Shown in pieces: positions 44,452 to 53,108 of a stretch of 64,000 nucleotides of DNA (position 1 is its first letter; each line of letters starts with the position of its first letter). This DNA comes from an uncultured Bacteroidales bacterium. Lineage in GTDB: Bacteria > Bacteroidota > Bacteroidia > Bacteroidales > Bacteroidaceae. The position numbers and the translations under genes are program-made. The notes beneath the pieces are model-generated. The model did no database searches. It was not told where the DNA came from and worked only from the letters and a program-made list of their open reading frames with translations. The DNA lies in assembly GCA_902800305.1 (NCBI GenBank), contig CADCDP010000013.1, positions 33,662 through 97,661 on the forward strand, read 5' to 3'.

Positions 44452-45708
44452 TTAGTTTCTCTTGCTGGTCACATCTGCCACATACTGGTCTATCTCCTTG
44501 ATGAAGTCCGCTCCGACAGGCACATTGTTCCTCACGCAGAACTCGTCATAAACAGCTTGCCACGGCATGGCCTTCTGTTCCTCGATGAGGGCAAGCACCT
44601 TGTAACCCTCGCCAGCCAACTCCAACTTCGAGATGGCCTCACGGGGTTCAAGCAAGGCGCGGAGCATACACTTCTGAGCCGAACGCGAACCGATGACGTA
44701 AGCACCGATGCGGTTGATGCTGCCATCGAAGAAGTCAAGCCCGTAGTGAACGCGGTCAAGGGCATCGGCACGCACAATCTCGAAGAAGAGGTCTTGTGTG
44801 GGGTCGTCCATGATGGTCACGTGGTCGGAGTCCCAACGCACAGGACGGCTCACATGCAGCATCAGCTCCTTCACGAAGGGCAGCACGGCACTCACCTTGT
44901 CGCCAGGCATCTCCGTCGGGTGATAGTGTCCCGTGTCGATGGTCAGAATCTTGTCATACTTGGCAGCGTAAGCCGTGTAGAAATCGTGGCTACCCACCGT
45001 GAAGCTCTCCAGTCCGATGCCAAACACCTTCCCCTCGATGCAGTCCTTCATCATCGGCTGCTCCTTCTCGAAAATCTCGTCCAACGACTGCTTCAGGAGG
45101 TTGCGATACAAGGCATGGTTCACACTCACATCCTTGCAGCCGTCATGCACCCACAAGTTCATAATGCAGGGGTCACCCTGTGCCTCACCCATCGCATTGG
45201 CAATGTCACGACAACGCTTCGTGTGCTCAATCCAGAAGCGACGGATGCCCTCGTCAGGATTAGCCAGCGAGAGAGACCCACTCTTCGGATGCGAGAACGA
45301 CGACGAGTTGAAGTCCAACAACGTTTGGTTCTCCTTCGCCCAATCTATCCACGACTGGAAATACTCCACCGTCACCTCGTCCCTATCGACCACCTTCCCC
45401 TTGAAGTCGCCATAAATCTCATGCAAGTTCAGGCGGTGCGAGCCAGGAATAAGACTCTTCGCCTTCAAGATGTCCATCCGAAGTTCGTCAATGTTGCGGG
45501 CAGCACCAGGGAAGTCACCCGTGCTCTGGATGCCACCGCTCATGGCACCAGCCCGCACCTCAAATCCATGCACATCGTCGGCTTGCCAACAGTGCAACGA
45601 CAAGTGGAACTCCTGCAACTGTTTCAGCACAGCCTCTGTGTCCACACCCATTTCTGCGTAGCGGCTCTTCGCCACCTCATACGCCTTCTTTACCAATTCT
45701 TCTTTCAT
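44452..45708 (-). CDS. rhaA: L-rhamnose isomerase
   Basis: A 418-residue protein, matching the usual RhaA length. Conserved blocks include LSLHCWQADDVHGFE near residue 34, GDFKGKVVDRDEVTVEYFQSW, LDFNSSSFSHPKSG, and TIDTGHYHPTEMPGDK, which supplies metal ligands. It converts L-rhamnose to L-rhamnulose. Second gene of the rha operon, 47 bp downstream of rhaB. Confidence 0.95.
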   Translation of the reverse strand: MKEELVKKAYEVAKSRYAEMGVDTEAVLKQLQEFHLSLHCWQADDVHGFEVRAGAMSGGIQSTGDFPGAARNIDELRMDILKAKSLIPGSHRLNLHEIYGDFKGKVVDRDEVTVEYFQSWIDWAKENQTLLDFNSSSFSHPKSGSLSLANPDEGIRRFWIEHTKRCRDIANAMGEAQGDPCIMNLWVHDGCKDVSVNHALYRNLLKQSLDEIFEKEQPMMKDCIEGKVFGIGLESFTVGSHDFYTAYAAKYDKILTIDTGHYHPTEMPGDKVSAVLPFVKELMLHVSRPVRWDSDHVTIMDDPTQDLFFEIVRADALDRVHYGLDFFDGSINRIGAYVIGSRSAQKCMLRALLEPREAISKLELAGEGYKVLALIEEQKAMPWQAVYDEFCVRNNVPVGADFIKEIDQYVADVTSKRN

Positions 45709-45755
45709 GTTAGTTAGTTAATTTAAATTTTTTAACACGTTATTTCGTTATCACG

Positions 45756-47222
45756 TTATTTCGTCACTTTCAGATACCGCTCGTAAGCCTTATCCCATGC
45801 CTCTGTCTCTTGCGGCAGGTACGTCCGCTGTTCGATGGAGTCGGCAATCACCCTCCGCATCTCAAACAAGTCCCTCACCACACCAGCCGCCTTCGCCTGC
45901 AACATGATATTCCCGATGGCCGTACCCTCCACGGGACCCGTCACCACAGGCATACCCAAGCTGTTCGCCGCCATCTGCATCAAGAACTCATTCTTCGAAC
46001 CGCCACCAATCACGTGCAACCGTTCAATCGGCATCGGAGCCAACTCCTTCAGATAGCCCAGCACCTGCCGATACCGCATGGCCAAGCTCTCGAAGATGCA
46101 CCTCGCCATCGCCCTGTAATCCTGCGGCACAGGCTGACCCGTCCGTTCGCAATAGCCCCGAATGGCCTCCACCATGCTCACAGGATTGGCAAAGTCGGGC
46201 GCATCAGGGAAGATGAAACTCCGAAAAGCAGGAGCCTCCATGCTGTTGCGGTTAATCTCGTTCACATCCGCTGGCGCATCTGTCCACTCCTTCCTGCAAC
46301 GCTCCAAGAGCCACATGCCACAGATGTTCTTCAGGAAACGCGTCGTTCCCTCGATGCCACCCTCATTCGTGAAGTTATACGCATAACTCTTCTCCGAGAT
46401 AATCGCCTCCCTCGTCTCGATGCCCAAGAGCGACCACGTGCCACAACTCAGATAGGCAAACCGCTCATTCTCCGCAGGGACAGCCGCCACCGCCGAACCC
46501 GTGTCGTGACCTGCCACCGCCACCACAGGCACCGCACCCAGCCCCGTCATGCGCTGCACCTCCGCAGTCAGTCCCCCCACCTTCTCACCTGGCTGCACAT
46601 AACGTCCGAACCGTCCTTCCTCCAAGCCCACCGCCTCCAACAGTTCAGCGTCCATCCGCTTCGTGCGAGGGTCGAGCAGCTGACTCGTCGAGAGGATGGT
46701 ATATTCACACACCGCCTCTCCCGTCAGCATATACGTCAGCGCATCCGGCACAAACAGAATCCGCTCCGCCGCCTCCAAAGCCGAATCGTGGTTCCGTCTC
46801 AGCGTCGAAAGCTGAAACAGCGAGTTGAACGGCATCATCTGGATGCCCGTCTTCTCATACACCCGTTCCCTCGGCATCCCCTCGAAAAACGCCTCCATCG
46901 CCCCCTCCGTATGTGGGTCGCGGTAGCAATACGGATTGCGCAGCACACCTCCATCCCGTCCGAAAAAGACAAAATCCACGCCCCACGTGTCGATGCCCAC
47001 CGATGCAATCTCAATGCCCTCGTCAGCCACCAACCGCAAGCCCCTCACCACCTCGTCATACAACGCCAGAATATCCCAGAAAAAATGTCCACCCGTTTCC
47101 ACAATGCGGTTCGGGAACCGCGTCAGTTCCCGCTGCATCAGTTTCCCATCCACGAGCGACCCCAGCACCGTGCGACCACTTGTCGCACCCAAGTCAACTG
47201 CAAAAAAATGAATGTCAGCCAT
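45756..47222 (-). CDS. rhaB: rhamnulokinase
   Basis: A 488-residue FGGY-family sugar kinase starting MADIHFFAVDLGATSGR, which holds the phosphate-1 motif. SVGIDTWGVDFVFF, VVAVAGHDTGSAVAAVP, LSCGTWSLLG and LHVIGGGSKNEFLMQM (adenosine motif) are all typical of RhaB. It phosphorylates L-rhamnulose at O1. The frame is open upstream of 47222 but runs through the promoter. First gene of the rha operon. Confidence 0.95.
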   Translation of the reverse strand: MADIHFFAVDLGATSGRTVLGSLVDGKLMQRELTRFPNRIVETGGHFFWDILALYDEVVRGLRLVADEGIEIASVGIDTWGVDFVFFGRDGGVLRNPYCYRDPHTEGAMEAFFEGMPRERVYEKTGIQMMPFNSLFQLSTLRRNHDSALEAAERILFVPDALTYMLTGEAVCEYTILSTSQLLDPRTKRMDAELLEAVGLEEGRFGRYVQPGEKVGGLTAEVQRMTGLGAVPVVAVAGHDTGSAVAAVPAENERFAYLSCGTWSLLGIETREAIISEKSYAYNFTNEGGIEGTTRFLKNICGMWLLERCRKEWTDAPADVNEINRNSMEAPAFRSFIFPDAPDFANPVSMVEAIRGYCERTGQPVPQDYRAMARCIFESLAMRYRQVLGYLKELAPMPIERLHVIGGGSKNEFLMQMAANSLGMPVVTGPVEGTAIGNIMLQAKAAGVVRDLFEMRRVIADSIEQRTYLPQETEAWDKAYERYLKVTK

Positions 47223-47270
47223 TAGTCCTTTTACATTATACATGATACATTTTACATTCCTTGTATTTTG

Positions 47271-47302
47271 CAAAGTTAAGCCATTTCGTCCGAACCAACA
47301 AA
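47271..47302 (-). promoter_or_regulatory. promoter of the rhaB-rhaA-MFS-rhaD operon
   Basis: On the - strand TTTG (47302-47299) and TAACTTTG (47278-47271) are spaced 20 bp, a full consensus match, with a leader of about 40 nt to rhaB. Confidence 0.85.
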
Positions 47303-47371
47303 AAACAGACAAGAAACATCCCTTTTTCAACATTTTTTTACAAAACATTTCCTCCTTTCCACTTTTTTTCG

Positions 47372-47379
47372 TTTATTTG
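47372..47379 (+). promoter_or_regulatory. weak -7-like box for the 1808-aa protein gene
   Basis: TTTATTTG matches TAnnTTTG in seven of eight positions, about 90 nt ahead of the start codon; the -33 element is unclear. Confidence 0.4.
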
Positions 47380-47470
47380 CACCTCGAAAACCTAACCTCG
47401 GACTTTACCGAAACAAGATACACATCTTTTTATTATTAACCTTTTTAATTAACTAAAACCAAACAAACGT

Positions 47471-50400
47471 ATGAAAAAGTTCTTACTTTCTCTCGTGTCG
47501 CTGTTTGCGCTGACGCTGTTGGCTGTAGCAGGTGAGCCTACGAAGGTGCTCACATTCCCTGCTGTAGGCGGCGAAAACGTGAACGGTTACACAACGGAGT
47601 GGACAGCAACGGTTGGTGAAGACGCATGGGTCATCTATGGCTTCAACACCAACAAGAATGCTGCAACATGGACTTACGTGAGGTGTGGACAGAAGGCTGT
47701 TGAACAGACGGCAACCATCACTTCACCTGCTGTCGATGTGGCCATCACTGATGTGGTCATCACGGTTGACAAGACTTCAAAAGTGACTAACGCATCCCTC
47801 ACCGTCCTCAACGGGACAGAAACCGTGCAGGACATCGACATTACCAGCGACTTCGTGGCTGGTGACGTTGACGTAAAGGTGGAAGGTGCTGCTGGATATT
47901 GCTACAAGCTCACCGTAACGAGCGAAGTAGCTGGCAGCAATGGCACCACTCAGATTAGCAAGGTGGCTCTCTACGAGGACGGCCAGTATGCAGAGGTACA
48001 CATCGCCAACACAGCAGAGACCGCTTACACCGTGGCTCAAGCCATCGAGTTAATCGATGCTGGTCAGGCGCTCACCGACCAAGTGTATGTGAAGGGCATC
48101 GTCAACAAGATTGAGGACTACAACGAGGCCAACAAGAACATTACCTACTGGATTTCGGACGATGGCCAGACCGCCGCGTTCGAAGTGTTCAGAGGCAAAG
48201 GTTTTGAGGGTGCCGACGTGGAATCTGCCGACGAAATCCAAGTGGGTGCCACTGTCATCGTGACGGGCACACTCACGAAGTACGGAGAAATCTACGAATT
48301 TGCACAGGGCAACCAACTTGTGTCTTACGAGGCTCCTGCAATGGTGACCTTCCCTGTCACCATCGCTACGGAGGAAGCCGAAATGGATAATTGGACTATC
48401 ACCAGTGACGACACGTTCCACCGTAACACATGGTCAACGGAGAATGATGAGTCGGGCATGAAGACACCTTTCATCGAGGCTTGGCGTGGGACTGGCAATA
48501 TGCTGAACGACGCTACTATCTCTCACACCACCATCGAAGGACTCACACCGGGTTCTTACACCGTGAAGATTTTCGCTCGTGCTTTCAACGAAGGGAACGC
48601 GACCGACTATCCTTCTGGTATCACCTTCTTTGCCAACGGCACAGAAGTAGTGATGACAGAAGTCGGTTCTACCTCTCTATTCAATGATAAGAGCACCGTG
48701 CTCTATGGTACCCTTGTAGCCGACTGCACCGTGGGCGAAGATGGCAAGCTCGACCTTGGCTTCACCATTACCAATGCCGTGACTGACTGGCTCGCCTTCA
48801 AGAATCTTGAAATCATCTATAACGACCCAGTCATTCCGACTGTGACTGCTGTGACGGGCAAGATGGGTGCGGCTGTTGCCGAGGCACAAACTACCGCTAT
48901 TGCTGCTTTCGAAGCTACCCCAACTCCAGAGACTTACGAGGCAGCCAAGGCTGCCATTGCTGCCGCCCAGAAGTCTGCCGACTTCTATGCTCCTTTTGTC
49001 GCAGCTGTTGACGCACTGGACGAAGCTGGTAAGGCAAAATTCGCTGAAGACGAAATCGCCGCAGCTTACGAGGCTGGAACACTCGACGAAACGACAACAG
49101 AAGGCATCACCGCTGCCATTGTGACTGCACAAAAAGCACAAACCACGGCTGGTGCCGACCTTTCGTTGGTGGCAACCAGCACGGCTTGGACTTGTCCACA
49201 AGGTAATGGTCCTGGTTGGTATGGAGCAGCCCGTGAGACTTACAGCACTTCTGCATACACGGCTGGAAAGGTGATGTACCAAAGGATTGAGGGTCTTGTT
49301 CCTGGCACCTACGAAGTGACATTCATCGCCACAGCTAATATGGCATGGATTGGTGTCGCTACAGGTGAGAATATCGCTCAAATCTATGCAAACAATGACA
49401 CATACGACATCGAGGTGATTGGGCAAACTGCTTGCACTCCTGCAGACTACGAGCGTGTTTACAACGTGGTTGTCGGCGAGGACGGCGTACTTGAGTACGG
49501 TCTTCAGAACATCGCTGAAGGTGGTAACTGGTACGTGGCTCAAGCTCTTGGTCTCAAACTTATCGAGGTTGCCCCAGAGCCTGAGATTGAACTTACCTAC
49601 GTTGACTTGACAGACGATATGTTCCACGAGTGGGACGGCGTTGATGCCAATGCTCAGATTACGGGTAGTGTGCCAAACATCTACTTCGAAAGCCATATTG
49701 GCGAAGAAGTTGCTGCTGGTGGTGTAGTTTATGGTACCAGCACCGTAGCTTACAAGAGCTATGCTGCTTTGGCTGAGTACAAGACACTCAAGATTACCCG
49801 TACCAACGCAACAGGTGGTCTGCCACGCCTCCTCTTCGGTCGTCTGACGGACGGTGGCAATGAGTACATTGAAATCAGCAATGCCGAAAGCGAGTACATC
49901 AAAGCCACAGAGGACGATGGTCTCACATGGATTATCGACCTCGACAAGATTAAGGAAAATAAGGAAGGTTTGGCTAACCTGAACGTCATCAAGGCATCTT
50001 GGGGTGGGGCTGTCACAATCGCAAGCATCCAGCTTGGCAAGATTGGCGAAGACGTTCCAGAGATTGCTGACGTAACCGACCTCATCCAGAATCCTGCTTA
50101 CTTGGAGAATGGCTACGAAGGCTGGACATACACAGAAAATGCTTTCAAGGCTCGCAACTACGAGGCTCCGATGAACCTGATTACCTACAGCGGCAATGCT
50201 GCATTTGAGGTGAGCCAGACCATCGAGAACGTACCCGCAGGTCTCTACAAACTGACCGTGAACGCATTCTACCGCGCTGGAAACCTTGAAGACGAACAAG
50301 CCAAGGTGGCTGCCGGCACTGAACTGGAGAAGGAACTGACATTCTATGCTGACGTGAAGGACGCTGGCAAGTATTCGAAGAAGGTAATGAACCTCTCCGA

Positions 50401-52897
50401 GGGTGCTACCGACGCACAAGTGGAAGGCACAGGTGTAGAATTCTCCGAAGGGAAGTACGTGCCCAACAGTGCCAGCGACTCTCGTACATGGTACATCGCT
50501 GGTCAGTATCTCAACGAAGTGCTCTTCAACGTGTTTGAGGATGGTGCCGTGACCATCGGTGTTTCCAAGACAGAAGGTCTTCCAGGCGACTACTGTCCAA
50601 TCGGTGCATGGAAGCTCTACCGTCTCGGCGACGCTGACGAAAGTGCCGCTACTCCAGACGAAGAGCCTGAACCAGAACCAGAGCCAGAGATTGCTACTGT
50701 GAAGATGACTTACGTTGACATGGACAAGGCCGATGAGGCCATGGGCGAAGTGACAGAAGCCATGACTGGTTACAACAATATTGTCAACGGCGAAATAACC
50801 ATGACCAACACAGGCTGGGGTTGCAACTGGATTACTTACATCCAAGTCGATGCATCGGCTTTGGCTGGCGATGTGAAAAACGCACAACTCACGATTGCTG
50901 CAACAGTTCCAGACCGCGCTCACAACATTGGTGTGGGCTACAACAGCTCTGTTTGGTCTGCTGACATGACCTACAACACGGCAGATAAGTCCATCATCAC
51001 ATTAGGTGAGACACAGACCATTGCCGCATCCAAAGGCTCTACCGCCAGCGGAGAACTCACGTTCGACATTACAGGTGCATTTGCCGATGGTGCCAAAACT
51101 GCCACCATCCTCGTTTACGACCTTGCTGCAGGTGGTACGACCATCACTTCTGCAACAGCTGTGGTTGAAACAGGTGACCCAGAAATCGAAATTGACGGCA
51201 TCATCTACGCCATCAAGAGTGGCAACCTTATCCCCAACGGCTCGTTCGACGACAACTTCGCTGGATGGACTCAGGCAAATGACTTTGCAACAGAAATCTC
51301 TGAAAACGGATTCGAGATTCAGTCTGAAGACGGTCACGAGAACTTCCTCGTAGGAACAAAGAACGAAGGTGCTGGTGGTGCCAACTCGCTCGGTACTGCA
51401 TGGAGCATCGAAGCTGGCAAGACTTACCTCTATTCGTTCGATGTCAAGTCTATCAACGCAGAGTCTGGCCCTGCAACCTACCTGAAGAGTTCTTTGACCA
51501 ACACCATCGGTGACGAGACATTCGTCCTCGATGTACCCAACGTTACTCCAGGCGAATGGACTTCTTACCAGAAGGTCTTCACGAACGAGGAATATCAGTA
51601 TCTACAGGTGAAGTTCCGCTGGCTTGCTGGCAACTTCGGCCTTGACAACTTCGCTCTCTACGAGGTTGAATTAAAGACTTCTGCACTCGAAGCTGCCAAG
51701 AAGACTGCCATTGCAGCCATCGACGCCCTCGCTCCTGTAGGCGACGGTATCTTCCAGTATGCTCCCGACGCTATCGCTACTGCCAAGGCCGCTGTTGAAG
51801 CTGCCGAGACTGTAGAAGCTGTGGAAGCTGTGCCTATGCCTAAGTTGACAGCTCCTGCTGCCGACCAGCTTTACATCCTCTCGCTCAAGACTTCCGACGA
51901 GGCAAGCCCATTCCAGCTGAGCATCACGACTGAGGGTATCAAGATTGAAGAAGAAGGTACTCCGACCTTCATCGTGGCTCAAGAAGACGGCACATTCGCG
52001 CTCTCTAATGGCACCGAATATGTGAACTATGCTGGTGGCGACAGATGGACCATGACGGCTTCGGAAGAGGCTTACGGTTGGATGATTGCCGCTGTTGAAG
52101 GTGGCTACACCATCACTGGTAAGAACGGTCTCCTCGGTACCAACACCAGCGACGGCAACGCTGCCGGTTCTCCTTGCTACGGCGATAAGAACACTTCCAA
52201 CGGCAACTACATTTGGACGATTGAGAAGGGTCCTGATTTCATCTGGTCTAAAAACATCATCAAGAATGGTGACATGGAAGGCGACGACATCAGTTGCTTC
52301 TTCAAGACAGAGCAGGGTGTAGGCGGTCCTTACAACGCTACGATTACTCCTGGTGCTGGTAAGGATGGTACCGCTGGCATCGAAGTACAATCTGGTAATA
52401 ATCCAAAGGAGGATTGGGACACTCAGTTCTTCATCCGTATGCCTTACATCCTGCCCGACGGCACAGACTTCCTCGTAGAGTTTGACTACAAGGCTGACAA
52501 GAACGCCACCACTGACACGCAGTCACACCATGAGCCAGGTACGTACAACCACTGGGCGTGCGTCGGTTCTCCAGACTTCACCACTGAGTGGCAGCACTAC
52601 AAGATGGAAGCTACTGTGGCAGGCGACATGAACAAGAATGGTGGTTTCATGACCATCACGTTCAACCTCGCTAAGGAGAAGACAGCCACGAAGTACTCGT
52701 TCGACAACATCAAGGTTTATGTACACAGCGACGTGCTCGACACGCTCGAACCTGCTCCTGAACGTTCTATCATAACAGGTATCGACGGCATCGACGCTGC
52801 AAGCATGAAGGCCAACGGCAAGTACCTCGACAACAACAAGATTGTCATTCTCCGCAACGGAAAGAAGTACAACGTACATGGCATGGAGCTGAAGTAA
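47471..52897 (+). CDS. large secreted multidomain protein with OB-fold and carbohydrate-binding-like domains
   Basis: An 1808-residue protein. Signal peptide MKKFLLSLVSLFALTLLAVAG. Residues about 185-287 look like an OB-fold domain of YhcR type (DQVYVKGIVNKIEDYN, VGATVIVTGTLTKYG). Several galactose-binding or CBM-like jelly-roll segments follow, ending in typical LDNFALYEVEL and SFDNIKVYVHSD strands. Two Ala-rich helical stretches (EAAKAAIAAAQKSADF, AAKKTAIAAIDAL) resemble FIVAR-like spacers, and an EPEPEPEPE linker sits near residue 1070. The end (NGKYLDNNKIVILRNGKKYNVHG) is a sorting-like tail. No catalytic domain is recognised; a surface glycan-binding or structural role is inferred. Confidence 0.8.
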   Translation: MKKFLLSLVSLFALTLLAVAGEPTKVLTFPAVGGENVNGYTTEWTATVGEDAWVIYGFNTNKNAATWTYVRCGQKAVEQTATITSPAVDVAITDVVITVDKTSKVTNASLTVLNGTETVQDIDITSDFVAGDVDVKVEGAAGYCYKLTVTSEVAGSNGTTQISKVALYEDGQYAEVHIANTAETAYTVAQAIELIDAGQALTDQVYVKGIVNKIEDYNEANKNITYWISDDGQTAAFEVFRGKGFEGADVESADEIQVGATVIVTGTLTKYGEIYEFAQGNQLVSYEAPAMVTFPVTIATEEAEMDNWTITSDDTFHRNTWSTENDESGMKTPFIEAWRGTGNMLNDATISHTTIEGLTPGSYTVKIFARAFNEGNATDYPSGITFFANGTEVVMTEVGSTSLFNDKSTVLYGTLVADCTVGEDGKLDLGFTITNAVTDWLAFKNLEIIYNDPVIPTVTAVTGKMGAAVAEAQTTAIAAFEATPTPETYEAAKAAIAAAQKSADFYAPFVAAVDALDEAGKAKFAEDEIAAAYEAGTLDETTTEGITAAIVTAQKAQTTAGADLSLVATSTAWTCPQGNGPGWYGAARETYSTSAYTAGKVMYQRIEGLVPGTYEVTFIATANMAWIGVATGENIAQIYANNDTYDIEVIGQTACTPADYERVYNVVVGEDGVLEYGLQNIAEGGNWYVAQALGLKLIEVAPEPEIELTYVDLTDDMFHEWDGVDANAQITGSVPNIYFESHIGEEVAAGGVVYGTSTVAYKSYAALAEYKTLKITRTNATGGLPRLLFGRLTDGGNEYIEISNAESEYIKATEDDGLTWIIDLDKIKENKEGLANLNVIKASWGGAVTIASIQLGKIGEDVPEIADVTDLIQNPAYLENGYEGWTYTENAFKARNYEAPMNLITYSGNAAFEVSQTIENVPAGLYKLTVNAFYRAGNLEDEQAKVAAGTELEKELTFYADVKDAGKYSKKVMNLSEGATDAQVEGTGVEFSEGKYVPNSASDSRTWYIAGQYLNEVLFNVFEDGAVTIGVSKTEGLPGDYCPIGAWKLYRLGDADESAATPDEEPEPEPEPEIATVKMTYVDMDKADEAMGEVTEAMTGYNNIVNGEITMTNTGWGCNWITYIQVDASALAGDVKNAQLTIAATVPDRAHNIGVGYNSSVWSADMTYNTADKSIITLGETQTIAASKGSTASGELTFDITGAFADGAKTATILVYDLAAGGTTITSATAVVETGDPEIEIDGIIYAIKSGNLIPNGSFDDNFAGWTQANDFATEISENGFEIQSEDGHENFLVGTKNEGAGGANSLGTAWSIEAGKTYLYSFDVKSINAESGPATYLKSSLTNTIGDETFVLDVPNVTPGEWTSYQKVFTNEEYQYLQVKFRWLAGNFGLDNFALYEVELKTSALEAAKKTAIAAIDALAPVGDGIFQYAPDAIATAKAAVEAAETVEAVEAVPMPKLTAPAADQLYILSLKTSDEASPFQLSITTEGIKIEEEGTPTFIVAQEDGTFALSNGTEYVNYAGGDRWTMTASEEAYGWMIAAVEGGYTITGKNGLLGTNTSDGNAAGSPCYGDKNTSNGNYIWTIEKGPDFIWSKNIIKNGDMEGDDISCFFKTEQGVGGPYNATITPGAGKDGTAGIEVQSGNNPKEDWDTQFFIRMPYILPDGTDFLVEFDYKADKNATTDTQSHHEPGTYNHWACVGSPDFTTEWQHYKMEATVAGDMNKNGGFMTITFNLAKEKTATKYSFDNIKVYVHSDVLDTLEPAPERSIITGIDGIDAASMKANGKYLDNNKIVILRNGKKYNVHGMELK

Positions 52898-52931
52898 TGA
52901 CTCGCTAAGTGCATTGCTGCATAAACAGAAG

Positions 52932-52972
52932 TCCCCCTGCAAGTTGTTAGCCCAACTTGCAGGGGGATTTTT
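52932..52972 (+). terminator. intrinsic terminator after the 1808-aa protein gene
   Basis: TCCCCCTGCAAGTTG and CAACTTGCAGGGGGA (52932-52946, 52953-52967) pair perfectly over 15 bp around TTAGCC, followed by TTTTTC. Confidence 0.95.
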
Positions 52973-53057
52973 CACTTTTCACTTTCCCTTTTCCTTTTTC
53001 CTTTTTCTGCTTTCGCAAATTTTTCCCTTTTCTCTTTTCTCTTTCACTTTTTTATCG

Positions 53058-53065
53058 TACCTTTG
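53058..53065 (+). promoter_or_regulatory. -7 promoter box for the GH51 gene
   Basis: TACCTTTG is a full TAnnTTTG match, with TTTT at 53035-53038, 19 bp upstream. It supports the start at 53109. Confidence 0.65.
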
Positions 53066-53108
53066 GCACCAGAAATATTTTATTCACAATCAAACCTATT
53101 CTATTGAC

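Noticed and set aside
43012..45717. 901-codon + strand frame across the rha operon
   Set aside because: It is antisense to two certain genes (MFS transporter and rhaA) and crosses the palindromic repeat; protein is low-complexity His/Arg-rich.
48677..50923. 748-codon - strand frame opposite the 1808-aa gene
   Set aside because: Cys- and Val-rich shadow of a strongly coding + strand gene with no start context.
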